64,000 nucleotides of DNA. Origin: Clostridium bornimense. Lineage in GTDB: Bacteria > Bacillota > Clostridia > Clostridiales > Clostridiaceae. Each line of letters starts with the position of its first letter. Positions within the stretch are counted from its first letter, which is position 1. The stretch is from positions 372,001-436,000 of the forward strand of contig NZ_HG917869.1 in NCBI RefSeq assembly GCF_000577895.1, given 5' to 3'. The notes beneath the pieces are model-generated. The model was given only the letters and a program-made list of their open reading frames with translations, searched no databases and was not told where the DNA came from. A program made the translations under genes and the position numbers. Of this stretch, positions 45,194 through 54,306 are shown piece by piece.

Positions 45194-46919
45194 CACTATC
45201 ATCCCCCTTTACTTGTGATTTATATACTTCTTTATAAATTTCATTATTTTCTAGTAACTCTTCATGTGTACCAAATCCATTTATTTTACCATCATCTAGT
45301 ACAATTATCTTATCTGATTCCTGTACTGATGATATACGTTGAGCAATAATTATTTTCGTTGTATCTGGAATAGTTTCTCTAAATGCTTGCCTAATAAGTG
45401 CATCAGTTTTAGTATCAACAGCACTTGTTGAGTCGTCTAAGATTAATATCTTAGGTTTTTTAAGTAATGCCCTTGCAATACAAAGTCTTTGTTTTTGACC
45501 TCCTGATACATTACTTCCACCTTGCTCGATAAATGTATCATACTTATCTGGGAATTTTTCTATAAACTCTTCCGCAGATGCTTGCCTACATGCTTTAATT
45601 ATTTCTTCATCTGAAGCGTCTTTATTCCCCCATCTCAAATTTTCTTTTATTGTACCAGAAAATAATACATTCTTTTGAAGAACCATAGAAACTGCTTCTC
45701 TAAGTGTTTCTATATCATATTCTCTAACATCAACACCACCAACTTTAACAGAACCTTTTGTAACATCATAAAGTCTTGGTATCAGCTGAACTAATGTAGA
45801 TTTAGAACTTCCAGTTCCCCCGATAATCCCTATTGTTTCTCCAGAATTAATAGTTATATTTATGTTTTCTAAAGCTTCACTGTCCTTATCGCTTCCATAA
45901 CTAAAACTTACATCAGAAAATTCTATAGTTCCATCTTTTACTTCATAAATAGGATTTTCTGGATTAGTTAAATTACTTTTTTCATCTATAACTTCAACTA
46001 TTCTCTCTGCTGAAGATTTTGCCATTGTAACCATAACAAAAACCATAGAAATCATCATTAAACTCATCAGAATATTGGTAGCATAAGTAAATAAACTCAT
46101 AAGCTCTCCAGTTGTCATAGTACTAGATACTATCATCTTTGCACCAAGCCAAGACATAAGTAAAATACAAGTATACATTGTAAATTGCATAATTGGTGAA
46201 TTTAGAACTATTAATTTTTCTGCACTTATGAAAAGATCTCGAAGAATACTTGACTCCTTATGAAATTTTCCAATTTCATGTTCTTCTCTAACATAAGCTT
46301 TAACTACTCTAATCGCTGATAGATTTTCTTGAACACTTGCATTTAAATCATCATACTTTCTAAAAACTCTCTTAAAAAGTGGATGAGCTTTTGTCATAAT
46401 AAAATATAATGATACTCCAAGAACTATTATTGCACCAACAAATATTAAAGATAATTTTGCATTAATCCAAAATGACATAACCATTGCAGAAATAAGGGTA
46501 AATGGTGCTCTAACAAACATTCTTATTATCATTTGAAATGCATTTTGAACATTAGTAACATCTGTTGTAAGTCTTGTTACTAACCCTGCTGTAGAATATC
46601 TATCTATATTAGAAAAAGAAAAGTTTTGTATATTATAATACATTTCTTTTCTTAAATTTCTTGCAAACCCTGTAGATGCATTAGCTCCATATTTTCCCCC
46701 AAGAACTCCAAAAGTAAGAGAACAAAATGCTGTAACTATCATAACTGCTCCTACAATAGTTACATATTTCATATCCCCATTTCCTACACCATTATCAATA
46801 ATTTTTGCCATTAGAAGTGGAATTATCATTTCCATTACTACTTCCAAAATCATAAAAATCGGTGTTAAGATAGTTGCTTTCTTAAACTCCCCGATATAAC
46901 TAGCTAACTTTTTTATCAT
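45183..46919 (-). CDS. Heterodimeric ABC exporter subunit, partner
   Basis: A ~578-aa half-transporter with six spans and an ATPase whose Walker A is GGTGSSKST (Ser in place of the usual Gly), signature VSGGQKQRLC and Walker B ILILDDSTSAVD (Asp at the catalytic position). It pairs with the 43295-45193 subunit. The ATG at 46919 has GGAGGAG at 5-8 bases; the frame to 46982 would run into marR and has no site. It follows marR directly and is coupled to it. Confidence 0.88.
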   Translation of the reverse strand: MIKKLASYIGEFKKATILTPIFMILEVVMEMIIPLLMAKIIDNGVGNGDMKYVTIVGAVMIVTAFCSLTFGVLGGKYGANASTGFARNLRKEMYYNIQNFSFSNIDRYSTAGLVTRLTTDVTNVQNAFQMIIRMFVRAPFTLISAMVMSFWINAKLSLIFVGAIIVLGVSLYFIMTKAHPLFKRVFRKYDDLNASVQENLSAIRVVKAYVREEHEIGKFHKESSILRDLFISAEKLIVLNSPIMQFTMYTCILLMSWLGAKMIVSSTMTTGELMSLFTYATNILMSLMMISMVFVMVTMAKSSAERIVEVIDEKSNLTNPENPIYEVKDGTIEFSDVSFSYGSDKDSEALENINITINSGETIGIIGGTGSSKSTLVQLIPRLYDVTKGSVKVGGVDVREYDIETLREAVSMVLQKNVLFSGTIKENLRWGNKDASDEEIIKACRQASAEEFIEKFPDKYDTFIEQGGSNVSGGQKQRLCIARALLKKPKILILDDSTSAVDTKTDALIRQAFRETIPDTTKIIIAQRISSVQESDKIIVLDDGKINGFGTHEELLENNEIYKEVYKSQVKGDDSDEK

Positions 46920-46971
46920 ATATTCTCCTCCTTTTGATAGATTTATAGCTATATCTATAAAAGAATTGTTA

Positions 46972-47403
46972 TTACTCTTCAATTCTTTTATTTACCCTAT
47001 TAAGTATATCAATGAATAAATTCATTTCATCTTCTGTTAATTCATCTTTTACATAGTTTTCAAAATCATCAATATCATTATGCACCTTGCTATGTAATTC
47101 TAAACCTTTCTCTGTTAATACCAATTTTTTTAATCTAGCATCTTTTAAAACAGATACTCTTCTTACATAACCTTTTTTCTCTAATAAAGTGATAACACTG
47201 GTTACTGATGAACGTCTAATATCAAACTCTTCCTCTATATCCTTTTGAAACACATCACGTTTTACTGATTCAAATTTTATAAATCCAATAATCTTTCCTT
47301 GTATTCCCGTTACACCATACTTAGAAATTTTATGATTTATTACTCTTTTAAACTTGTTTGATAAAATATCTATCTCTTTTCCTATATGAAAATCTCTATT
47401 CAT
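46972..47403 (-). CDS. MarR family transcriptional regulator
   Basis: A 143-aa winged-helix MarR regulator: DNA-binding core EFDIRRSSVTSVITLLEKKG (~70-89), wing RRVSVLKDARLKKLVLTEKG, and a C-terminal dimerisation helix. It heads a marR-ABC-ABC operon, the standard layout where drug binding relieves repression of the exporter. An inverted repeat overlaps its own promoter (47422-47468), consistent with autorepression. Confidence 0.9.
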   Translation of the reverse strand: MNRDFHIGKEIDILSNKFKRVINHKISKYGVTGIQGKIIGFIKFESVKRDVFQKDIEEEFDIRRSSVTSVITLLEKKGYVRRVSVLKDARLKKLVLTEKGLELHSKVHNDIDDFENYVKDELTEDEMNLFIDILNRVNKRIEE

Positions 47404-47421
47404 AAATATACCTCTAAATAT

Positions 47422-47468
47422 TTGTTAGATTCCTAACTAATTTTACTTCTATATAATAACTTTGTCAA
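47422..47468 (-). promoter_or_regulatory. marR promoter with operator dyad
   Basis: Leftward: -35 TTGACA (47463-47468), a 17-base spacer, -10 TAAAAT (47440-47445). Immediately downstream is a GTTAG-GAAT-CTAAC dyad (47422-47440), placed to block transcription when MarR binds. Confidence 0.7.
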
Positions 47469-47500
47469 TGTATATAGCTACATAATTATTACAATAAAAA

Positions 47501-47530
47501 AGCTGTGCACTAATTATTAATGCAACAGCT
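47501..47530 (-). terminator. Orphan terminator-like hairpin upstream of marR
   Basis: AGCTGT(T)GCA and its complement with an 11-base loop are followed leftward by TTTTTTATTG. It lies upstream of the marR promoter, so it ends no annotated gene. Confidence 0.5.
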
Positions 47531-47605
47531 CTAAATTAAAGTCTCTATGTTAATCTAGATATATAAATTAAAAAGAACGAATATCAACAATTATATAATT
47601 CAAAT

Positions 47606-47633
47606 TTGTTAATAAATATAGTTATGATATAAT
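47606..47633 (+). promoter_or_regulatory. Promoter of the GNAT gene at 47709
   Basis: -35 TTGTTA (47606-47611), a 16-base spacer, -10 TATAAT (47628-47633), leaving a ~70-base leader. Confidence 0.55.
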
Positions 47634-47708
47634 GTATGTACACAATGACATATGTTGTAAAGCAGTTGTAAAATACACAATGATTATTCTAAAAGGAGAA
47701 AGGCAAGA

Positions 47709-48251
47709 ATGAGTATTTATATCGAAACTGAAAGACTTCTATTAAGAGAATTTACTCTACATGATGTGGAAGAATTACACTATATTTGTAGTCAACCACA
47801 TATATTAAAATGGATGCCTGATTGGAAAAGAACAGTTGCAGAACGAAAGGAATGGATAAGTTGGGTTCAAAATAATTATTTAAAAGCGACAAAAAATGTT
47901 GCAAGAATAATGCTTGCAGTTACTCTTAAATCTAATAAGCAACTTATAGGCATGGTGGGAATTGGTAACAAAGAAGAAGTAAATAATGAGATAGAAATAG
48001 CATACTTTATTTCCCAAGAATTTAGCAATAAGGGATATATAAGTGAGGCTTCAAAAGCAATGATAGAATGGGCATTTACTAATTTAAGACTTAATTATCT
48101 AATTGCTATTGTTGAACATGATAATATACCATCCCAAAGGGTAGTTGAAAAATGTGGATTTACTAAACTAAATACCAAAATGATTTTAAATAGTGGTGAC
48201 ACCAAAGAAAAGCCATTTTATTATTATCGGCTGTATAATAAAATGCATTGA
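47709..48251 (+). CDS. GNAT family N-acetyltransferase (RimJ/RimL-like)
   Basis: A 180-aa acetyltransferase with the GNAT fold: an N-terminal TERLLLREFTLHDVEELHYI, the acetyl-CoA-binding region FSNKGYISEASKAMIEWAF (~115-134), and C-terminal NIPSQRVVEKCGF, the motif typical of RimJ/RimL-like enzymes. These acetylate ribosomal-protein N-termini or small amines; the substrate is unknown. The ATG follows AAAGGAG. Confidence 0.85.
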   Translation: MSIYIETERLLLREFTLHDVEELHYICSQPHILKWMPDWKRTVAERKEWISWVQNNYLKATKNVARIMLAVTLKSNKQLIGMVGIGNKEEVNNEIEIAYFISQEFSNKGYISEASKAMIEWAFTNLRLNYLIAIVEHDNIPSQRVVEKCGFTKLNTKMILNSGDTKEKPFYYYRLYNKMH

Positions 48252-48274
48252 TATTAGCAATAATACACAACCAT

Positions 48275-48317
48275 TAATAGGTAGCCTAAATTTGAGTTGA
48301 AATTGGACTACCTATTT
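48275..48317. terminator. Hairpin terminator between two GNAT genes
   Basis: The stem TAATAGGTAG/CTACCTATTT with an internal CC...GG pair carries AT tracts on both sides and serves the convergent genes. Confidence 0.6.
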
Positions 48318-48355
48318 TAGAGTGTATATCTCAATAATTATGAATTTCTATTAAC

Positions 48356-48805
48356 TTATTTTAATTTTTTTATATATTCAATTTCATCTTCATTTCTTGA
48401 AACCTCTACATAACCAAATTTTTTATATAGATGTTGATTACCTACACTAAATATAGGTGTTGAAAGTTGCCATTCATTAATATCTGGATATGCTTTTTCA
48501 ATCAATTCCATTACTCTATAGCCATAACCTTTTCCTTGAAATGATGGTTCTATTACAAAATCCTCAAATCTCATCTTATTATCTCCCAAAGGGATAAGAA
48601 ACAATCCTCCTATAATTTCATTATCTAATTCAATTTTATAAGCAATAAAGTTTTTGATAATACTAATTTGAGATTCAACCTCATTATATCCTGGAGGCCC
48701 ACCATTCCTTCCCAAATAAGTATTAATTTCTTTATTGTAGGCTTTTATTTTTATGTCAGTAATTAACTTAGCATCCTTAATATTTGCTTTATTTATTTCT
48801 AACAC
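48356..48805 (-). CDS. GNAT family N-acetyltransferase
   Basis: A 149-aa single-domain GNAT. It has the beta-strand/acetyl-CoA-binding segment FEDFVIEPSFQGKGYGYRVME (Q/RxxGxG/A-type loop, ~79-99), an N-terminal INKANIKDAKLITDIKIK, and the C-terminal QHLYKKFGYVEV strand. Length is typical. The substrate is unknown. It is convergent with the other GNAT gene. Confidence 0.85.
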   Translation of the reverse strand: MLEINKANIKDAKLITDIKIKAYNKEINTYLGRNGGPPGYNEVESQISIIKNFIAYKIELDNEIIGGLFLIPLGDNKMRFEDFVIEPSFQGKGYGYRVMELIEKAYPDINEWQLSTPIFSVGNQHLYKKFGYVEVSRNEDEIEYIKKLK

Positions 48806-49048
48806 TCACCCTTCTCCTTCCATATAACATAACCACATTTTCAATATATTTCTTTTATATCAGTATTATTAATAGAATTCTCTTTCATCTTTTATGATTT
48901 GCAAATTCCCATTATTCACTTGTCGCACATTACTATTACCTAATCCTTGTACCTATAATCCCGTAGAATCTCTACCTATATATGAACCAATGCCGAATAT
49001 TCATAATAATATAAAGTATACCATTAAGTATTAAGAGGAGTATTTCAA

Positions 49049-49249
49049 ATGGAAAATTCATTTATAATATATATTAATCAAAGAAGTAAATCATTTTGCT
49101 TTGTCCAATCTTCAGAATATATGATCAAAATACCTAAGTATAAATCAGTTTCATTAAATATTAATGTTCCAAAAATCTATATTGATACATTAAAAAAGAA
49201 TAATTACATTGAAGTAAGCTATAACGAATTTAAAAAGTATCTTTATTAA
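49049..49249 (+). CDS. Hypothetical protein, 66 aa
   Basis: AGAGGAG 7 bases before the ATG supports a real gene. The sequence alternates hydrophobic and basic/aromatic residues (NSFIIYINQRSKSFCFVQSS, then YMIKIPKYKSVSLNINVPK), suggesting a small all-beta protein. It converges with the SnoaL-like gene, separated by 6 bases. No family is recognised. Confidence 0.5.
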   Translation: MENSFIIYINQRSKSFCFVQSSEYMIKIPKYKSVSLNINVPKIYIDTLKKNNYIEVSYNEFKKYLY

Positions 49250-49255
49250 ATTCAT

Positions 49256-49663
49256 CTATAATCTGTTCTGAATATCAATTAACTTATTTCTAATTTCAGT
49301 ATCAGGCCAATACCCCCAAGATTCTGTTATCTTCCCATTGCTAATGTGAAAAATCTCAATAGCTTCCCATTGAATTTGTTTATTAGTAGCTTTAATGCCC
49401 ATATATTCTTTACTATGAGTTGCACTAAACTTAAACCGACCTACTACCTTATTCTTTTCTTCTATTAAATCAAGGACTTCTACTTTCATATCAGGGAAAC
49501 TATTCTCCACAATTTTTAATATGCCAATTGCCTCTTCATCACTTCTTGCTGAAGCAGGACTATGGTCATAATAATCCTTTGATAATAATTTAATGACTTC
49601 ATCATAATCATTATCATTATATCCTTTTACAATAAATTTAGTAACTATTTCTTTATTATTCAT
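49256..49663 (-). CDS. SnoaL-like ester cyclase / NTF2-fold protein
   Basis: A ~135-aa single-domain protein with the NTF2/SnoaL-like ester-cyclase pattern: VTKFIVKGYNDNDYDEVIKLLSKDYYDHSP (early), then FPDMKVEVLDLIEEKNKVVGRF and the conserved WEAIEIFHISNGKITESWGYW C-terminal part (shortened here to EIFHISNGKITESWG). Such proteins are often annotated as unknown cyclases or isomerases. The ATG at 49663 follows GGGGTGAAGGG. It is divergent from a MerR regulator that may control it. Confidence 0.78.
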   Translation of the reverse strand: MNNKEIVTKFIVKGYNDNDYDEVIKLLSKDYYDHSPASARSDEEAIGILKIVENSFPDMKVEVLDLIEEKNKVVGRFKFSATHSKEYMGIKATNKQIQWEAIEIFHISNGKITESWGYWPDTEIRNKLIDIQNRL

Positions 49664-49737
49664 TCCCTTCACCCCTTATATCATAATTTTAATACTAACT
49701 TAACCTTATGTAAATGTTTTCCTTGTGATTATTAAAG

Positions 49738-49768
49738 TTGACTTTAACGTAATGTAAAAGCTTATAAT
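49738..49768 (+). promoter_or_regulatory. MerR-type promoter with 19-base spacer
   Basis: -35 TTGACT (49738-49743) and -10 TATAAT (49763-49768) are separated by 19 bases, the over-long spacing that MerR-family activators correct by DNA distortion. The spacer holds a CTTTAACGT...AAAAG imperfect dyad. Confidence 0.65.
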
Positions 49769-49809
49769 TAAATCAAGCTGGCTAATAAATACATTTAGGA
49801 GGTTAAAAA

Positions 49810-50598
49810 ATGCTTACAATAGGAGAATTCTCTAAAATCTGTAAAGTAAGTACAAGAACATTAAGACATTACGATAGTATAGATTTAATTAAACCAAAGA
49901 AGATAAATGAAGAAAATGGATATAGATATTATGAAATAGATCAAGTAAAAGAAATGATAATGATTGAAAGACTAAAAAAATACCAATTCTCTTTAGATGA
50001 AATCAATGAGATCTTACATTCAAATACTAACATTCTTCTGGATAAAATCATTGTTCAAGAAAAGAAAATTAAAAATATTATTTCTCAATATAGAGAAATT
50101 GAAAAACAAATGAAAGACGATATTTTAAGATTAAAGAAAGGTTTTGATATAATGACATTTGTTGAAGATATAAATATTAAATTAATTGATACTGAGGATA
50201 TTAATATTTTAAGTAGTAGACAATTAATGAGTACTGATGAATATGGTAAATATATTGGAAAGCTATTTGAAATAATAAGCAAAAACAACTTAACGGTAAT
50301 TGGTCCTCCTATGTCTATATACTATGGATCAGAATTTAATGAAGATGAAAATGATACAGAAATTGCTGTCCCAATAAAAGAAAATTTTAAGGGAACAAAA
50401 TTGTTACCTGGTGGTTTATATGCTACAGCAACAATAAAAGGTGCTTATAGTAATCTTTCATTTGGATATGGTAAATTGATTGAATGGATAAATAAAAATA
50501 ATTATAAGATAACTGGTGAATATTATGAAAAATATTTAAAAGGGCCTATGGATGGAGGTGAAATCATCACTGAAATATATATTCCACTGATTAAATAA
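49810..50598 (+). CDS. MerR family regulator with GyrI-like effector domain
   Basis: The 262-aa protein has an N-terminal MerR wHTH (IGEFSKICKVSTRTLRHYDS, then ENGYRYYEIDQVKEMIMI), a coiled-coil linker (~75-115) and a C-terminal GyrI-like effector domain (NFKGTKLLPGGLYATATIKG, IEWINKNNYKITGEYYEK). The type senses drugs or toxic molecules and activates its own promoter, consistent with the 19-base-spacer promoter just upstream. It is divergent from the SnoaL-like gene. The ATG follows TTAGGAGG. Confidence 0.88.
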   Translation: MLTIGEFSKICKVSTRTLRHYDSIDLIKPKKINEENGYRYYEIDQVKEMIMIERLKKYQFSLDEINEILHSNTNILLDKIIVQEKKIKNIISQYREIEKQMKDDILRLKKGFDIMTFVEDINIKLIDTEDINILSSRQLMSTDEYGKYIGKLFEIISKNNLTVIGPPMSIYYGSEFNEDENDTEIAVPIKENFKGTKLLPGGLYATATIKGAYSNLSFGYGKLIEWINKNNYKITGEYYEKYLKGPMDGGEIITEIYIPLIK

Positions 50599-50721
50599 TC
50601 TTATAGAAATTAAAATTAATATATAATTACAAATTCCCTTCACTAAAATGTATAAATTATCATTAATTATGTTTACACTTTGCATATTATACACAATATG
50701 ATATTATAAGTGAAATATTAG

Positions 50722-50783
50722 AAATTCATAGTTTTAGGGCAATTTTGTCTAAGATAGCTCTAAAACTATAAATTTTTGTTTTT
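50722..50783 (+). terminator. Hairpin followed by T-rich run
   Basis: A 19-bp stem (arms 50722-50740 and 50757-50775, two mismatches) with a 16-base loop is followed by TTTTTGTTTTT. It ends the merR transcript or attenuates transcription into the micro-ORF. Confidence 0.7.
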
Positions 50784-50803
50784 ATGCAAAAGGGGAATAA
50801 ACT

Positions 50804-50878
50804 ATGAATTCATTAATAAATATTTTAGGAACAAAGGAAGAAAAAATTACTACAAAAAACTTAGAAACAGAAGCTTAA
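50804..50878 (+). CDS. 24-codon ORF between two terminators
   Basis: ATG at 50804-50806 follows AAAAGGGG at 7-8 bases. The peptide starts MNSLINILGTKEEKITTKN and ends LETEA. It is amphipathic at the start and acidic/polar later, without membrane span or Cys. A terminator follows 23 bases after the stop. It could be a signalling or leader peptide for the downstream secreted peptidase gene; no known family fits. Possibly a spurious frame, though both punctuation marks are good. Confidence 0.4.
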   Translation: MNSLINILGTKEEKITTKNLETEA

Positions 50879-50901
50879 AAAGAACTGTAACTTTAGCATA
50901 T

Positions 50902-50938
50902 AAAAAATGCTGTAAATCCATACTTTACAGCATTTTTT
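50902..50938 (+). terminator. Rho-independent terminator
   Basis: A 15-bp stem AAAAAATGCTGTAAA/TTTACAGCATTTTTT is followed by CTTTTATC. It ends the micro-ORF transcript before the C39 peptidase gene. Confidence 0.8.
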
Positions 50939-51056
50939 CTTTTATCTACTAATTATCAATTTAATTTTTTTATTATGTAAGCTATTTTTATGAAACATAA
51001 TCTCTTCTTTAATTATCTAATAAATAAAATTAATTTTTTTGAGGAGGATTTTCCCA

Positions 51057-51785
51057 TTGAAAAAAACTATTTTATTTTTCTTAATTATATTTTTAGTATC
51101 GATACCACTTTATATTATTATGCTTCCTATTAGCCCTTCACGTATTTCAAAAAATACCACTAAAGATTATTTAGATCAGAAAACATTGGTTAATTCTCAT
51201 AAAATCAAAAACGTTCCTATATTGAATCAACTTCCTGAAATGCCTACTGGCTGCGAGTTAACTTCTGCTGCTATGTTACTAAATTGGTATGGTGTAGATG
51301 TTGATAAAAACGATTTAGGTTATGAGATTGAAAAAGCTCCTATCCCATCTTATGTTAATGGTACTTTACAAGGTATGAATCCAAATGAATATTTTATTGG
51401 TGACCCATTTTCTGATTCTGGATTCGGTGTATATCATAAACCTATAAAAGATTTAATCGATACATATACATCTGGAAAAGGTAAAGACATTACTGATTGT
51501 TCTTTCGAAACACTTATTGAAATTGTATCAAAAGGAACCCCTATTATTACATGGGTTACAATCGACATGAAAGAAGCCACTCTAAATTCATCTTGGTATA
51601 GTAAAAATGGCATTATCGAATGGATAGTACCTGAACATGCAGTAGTACTAATTGGTTTTAATGAAAATGAAGTTATTATAAATGATCCATATACGGGCAC
51701 AGAATACAATATTAATAAATCAACATTTATTGATAGATGGAATAGCTTAGGTAACCAAGCTGTTACCATAGATTTAAATAGCTAA
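51057..51785 (+). CDS. C39-family peptidase-like protein, membrane-anchored
   Basis: A ~242-aa protein with an N-terminal span (KKTILFFLIIFLVSIPLYII) and an extracytoplasmic Peptidase_C39_2 domain. The catalytic Cys is in MPTGCELTSAAML, the His in PEHAVVLIGF, and the Asp in INDPYTG. A TTG at 51057 follows GAGGAGG at 9 bases and is preferred over the 51039 TTG. The family trims peptides or acts as a scaffold protease outside the cell. No lantibiotic genes adjoin, so the substrate is unknown. Confidence 0.8.
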   Translation: MKKTILFFLIIFLVSIPLYIIMLPISPSRISKNTTKDYLDQKTLVNSHKIKNVPILNQLPEMPTGCELTSAAMLLNWYGVDVDKNDLGYEIEKAPIPSYVNGTLQGMNPNEYFIGDPFSDSGFGVYHKPIKDLIDTYTSGKGKDITDCSFETLIEIVSKGTPIITWVTIDMKEATLNSSWYSKNGIIEWIVPEHAVVLIGFNENEVIINDPYTGTEYNINKSTFIDRWNSLGNQAVTIDLNS

Positions 51786-51793
51786 ATTATAAA

Positions 51794-51822
51794 AATAAGC
51801 TAGTATAATACTAGCCTATTTC
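51794..51822. terminator. Hairpin terminator between C39 peptidase and FAD genes
   Basis: ATAAGCTAGTATAATACTAGCCTAT forms an imperfect stem with little T-run (one mismatch). It lies between convergent genes. Confidence 0.5.
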
Positions 51823-51847
51823 ATTTTATAATAAAAACCCTATACAA

Positions 51848-52747
51848 CTATTCTTCCAATACTTTTACTATATTCTTTATAACTTTACTACATTCTTTTT
51901 CAATTTCTTCTATAGAATTATGTATATATATACCATTTCCAATGGCATATATCCCCTCTTTTGATGTTTCAAAGTTATCATTCACTTCTGCTCCTGTTGT
52001 CTTAGGATTTAACCTTATTCCACTTCTCATTGCCACTAAACCATCACTTAACATTGGCATTGAAAAAATTACAGTGTCACATAATACTGTTTTAATATCA
52101 TTATCTTTAATAAGTTTTACTGAAGATACTCTTCCTTCCCCTTCTATTGATGCTATATTATAGTCTTTATATATATTATTAGATAAATCATAAGTTTCAT
52201 TACTATTGTCTTTTATTACTATTCCTGCTATATTAAGCCCCTTTTCTTTCAGCTTGTCTTTTATCATATAAAGTGTTGAGTTTCCATATATTAATATATT
52301 TTTTCCTGGCAATCTATCTAATGCAAAAATCTTTTTAGCCATAGATAATGTATAAATACCAGAGCATCTATCTCCCACCATGTCTACAGCTTTCCTTCCG
52401 CCTTCTTTGCCTCCATTTGCTATTATTATTGATTTACCTCTTATCTTTTCTATACCATTGATTTCACTAGTACAAAGAACATCTTTTTCTTCTATTTTCA
52501 AAACCAGAGTATTCAATTTTACTTCAATATCAAGTTTATTAAATTTATCTAATAAAGCAACTTTATATTCTTTTCCAGTTACAGTCCTATCTTTATTAAT
52601 TGGATAATCTGCTGAATTTAGATTTCCTCCTAAGATAGGATCTTTTTCTATAACTAATATCTCATTAATACCTTTTTTCTTTCCTTCAATAGCAGCTAAC
52701 ATTCCTGCAGCTCCACCACCAATAATAATTAATTCATATTCTCTCAT
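51848..52747 (-). CDS. FAD/NAD-binding oxidoreductase, compact GlpB-like partner
   Basis: The 299-aa protein has an N-terminal FAD Rossmann motif (LIIIGGGAAGMLAAIEGKK) and a late ATG-type EGIYAIGNG FAD loop. It is shorter than the ~410-residue relatives usually found next to the GlpA-like enzyme. The region between looks compact, although a GKNILIYGNST segment near 155 probably marks its NAD site. It follows the glycerol-3-phosphate-dehydrogenase-like gene by 3 bases on the same strand. The DUF1667 partner common in clostridial operons is absent downstream. Confidence 0.72.
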   Translation of the reverse strand: MREYELIIIGGGAAGMLAAIEGKKKGINEILVIEKDPILGGNLNSADYPINKDRTVTGKEYKVALLDKFNKLDIEVKLNTLVLKIEEKDVLCTSEINGIEKIRGKSIIIANGGKEGGRKAVDMVGDRCSGIYTLSMAKKIFALDRLPGKNILIYGNSTLYMIKDKLKEKGLNIAGIVIKDNSNETYDLSNNIYKDYNIASIEGEGRVSSVKLIKDNDIKTVLCDTVIFSMPMLSDGLVAMRSGIRLNPKTTGAEVNDNFETSKEGIYAIGNGIYIHNSIEEIEKECSKVIKNIVKVLEE

Positions 52748-52750
52748 AAT

Positions 52751-54172
52751 CTAGTCCTCCTTAAATGCAATAACTGAAGAACTTTTAGAGTTTTTCTTCA
52801 CTTCGCTAATATCTATGCCTAATTCTTTACTTAATTTTATTGCTATAGGTAACATACAACCTATACCTTGACATCCACCCATCATAGCACGAGTTCTTCT
52901 TTTAATTCCATCTAAAGATCTTGCCCCTAATGATCTAGTAATGGCATCTATAATTTCACCTTCTGTAACAAGCTCACATTTACATACTATTTTCCCATAT
53001 GATGGTTTTTCTTTAATAAGTTTATTCTTTTCTTCTAATGATAATTCAGACATCCTAATAAGCTTTTTTCTTTCTTTTATGAAGCTCTTCTTTTCTTCTA
53101 AATTAATCTTACTAGATACAATATCTACAACATATTTAGCAATAGCTGGTGCCGCCGTTAATCCCGGTGAATCAATTCCAATAACATTTATAAAACCTTC
53201 ATGATCTTTACACTCTTCAATAATAAAATCATCACCTTTTACCTTTGGTCTTACTCCACTAAAAGTATTTAAAACCCTTGCAAATGGTAAAGTCTCAATG
53301 GTCTTTTTACCTTTTTCTATTATCTCATCAATACCTTCTCTAGATGTTCTATCACCATCTTCCTCAGTAGCATTTGGTCCTAATAAAAGATTACCATCAA
53401 CAGTTGGTGTCACTAGAACTCCTTTTCCTAGCTTTCCTGGCACTTGAAATAATGTTCTTTCACAACTATTTCCTGCCACTTTATCAAATAAGCAATACTG
53501 ACCTTTTACTTTATTAATATCATATTTAACCTCAGAAATAAGGTTATTAATAAAGGCTCCACCTAAACCAGCTGCATTTATTATAATCTTTGATTCTTGT
53601 ATTTTTCCGTCTTTTAAGAAAATCTTATATAGTCCATTTTCTTCTCTTATATCTACAACTTCTTTACCTAATTGGAAATCAACACCATTATTAAAGGCAT
53701 TTTCTCCAAGCGCTAAAGTCATTTCATAAGGACTGACAATTCCTGAATTTTTAATACTTAATGCTGCAACTACCTTTTCACTTATATTTCTTTCTAGTTC
53801 AAAAACCTTTTCTCTTGAAATTATCTCTAAACCGTCAATTCCAAGATCTTCTCCATTTTTCTTTAATTCCTTTAAAATCTTAACCTCATCTTCATTAAAA
53901 GCTAACACTAAAGCTTCATTTCTCTTAAATGGAAATTGTAACTCTTTAGATAAATCCTCAATTAAATTATTTCCTTCTATATTTAATTTTGCTTTTAGAG
54001 TACCTTTTCTTTCATTATAACCGCTATGGATAATACCACTATTACCCTTTGATACGCCTTCTGCTACATCATCATTTTTATCAATCACTAATACATCTAA
54101 ATTATACCTAGATAGTTCTCTAGCTATAGAGCATCCTACTATACCTGCTCCAATTATTGTGATATCCTTCAT
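52751..54172 (-). CDS. NAD(P)/FAD-dependent oxidoreductase, GlpA-like, with 2Fe-2S domain
   Basis: A 473-aa FAD enzyme: N-terminal dinucleotide motif [20 protein letters not shown]/glycerol-3-phosphate-dehydrogenase domain with [13 protein letters not shown] and [15 protein letters not shown] (shortened: [12 protein letters not shown]), and a C-terminal BFD-like [2Fe-2S] domain with CKCE ... CQGIGC cysteines. It probably oxidises glycerol-3-phosphate or a related hydroxy-acid, passing electrons through its iron-sulfur domain. It is the first gene of a two-gene unit with the 51848-52747 FAD protein. ATG and AGGAG-like site are acceptable. Confidence 0.85.
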   Translation of the reverse strand: MKDITIIGAGIVGCSIARELSRYNLDVLVIDKNDDVAEGVSKGNSGIIHSGYNERKGTLKAKLNIEGNNLIEDLSKELQFPFKRNEALVLAFNEDEVKILKELKKNGEDLGIDGLEIISREKVFELERNISEKVVAALSIKNSGIVSPYEMTLALGENAFNNGVDFQLGKEVVDIREENGLYKIFLKDGKIQESKIIINAAGLGGAFINNLISEVKYDINKVKGQYCLFDKVAGNSCERTLFQVPGKLGKGVLVTPTVDGNLLLGPNATEEDGDRTSREGIDEIIEKGKKTIETLPFARVLNTFSGVRPKVKGDDFIIEECKDHEGFINVIGIDSPGLTAAPAIAKYVVDIVSSKINLEEKKSFIKERKKLIRMSELSLEEKNKLIKEKPSYGKIVCKCELVTEGEIIDAITRSLGARSLDGIKRRTRAMMGGCQGIGCMLPIAIKLSKELGIDISEVKKNSKSSSVIAFKED

Positions 54173-54306
54173 TTCTGTCGCTCCTGTTCTATGTTTAAGT
54201 ATTATACATTTATTAAATATTATTATAGTAATAGTATATCCCTATTCTTTCAATAAATATAATTTATAATTAGAATGATAATTATTACTTTTTCTTATGA
54301 TTATAT

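Larger units (their letters stand above)
50599..51056. other. Intergenic module: hairpin, 24-codon ORF, terminator
   Basis: Between the MerR gene and the C39 peptidase gene lie a strong hairpin (50722-50783), a 24-codon ORF with a ribosome site (50804-50878), and a second hairpin (50902-50938). Together they look like a separate transcription unit or attenuated leader before the peptidase gene. Confidence 0.5.

Noticed and set aside
48806-49048. Possible relic frame (YIGRDSTGL*VQGLGNSNVRQV) on the leftward strand
   Set aside because: One internal stop and no recognisable family; too short to claim as a pseudogene.
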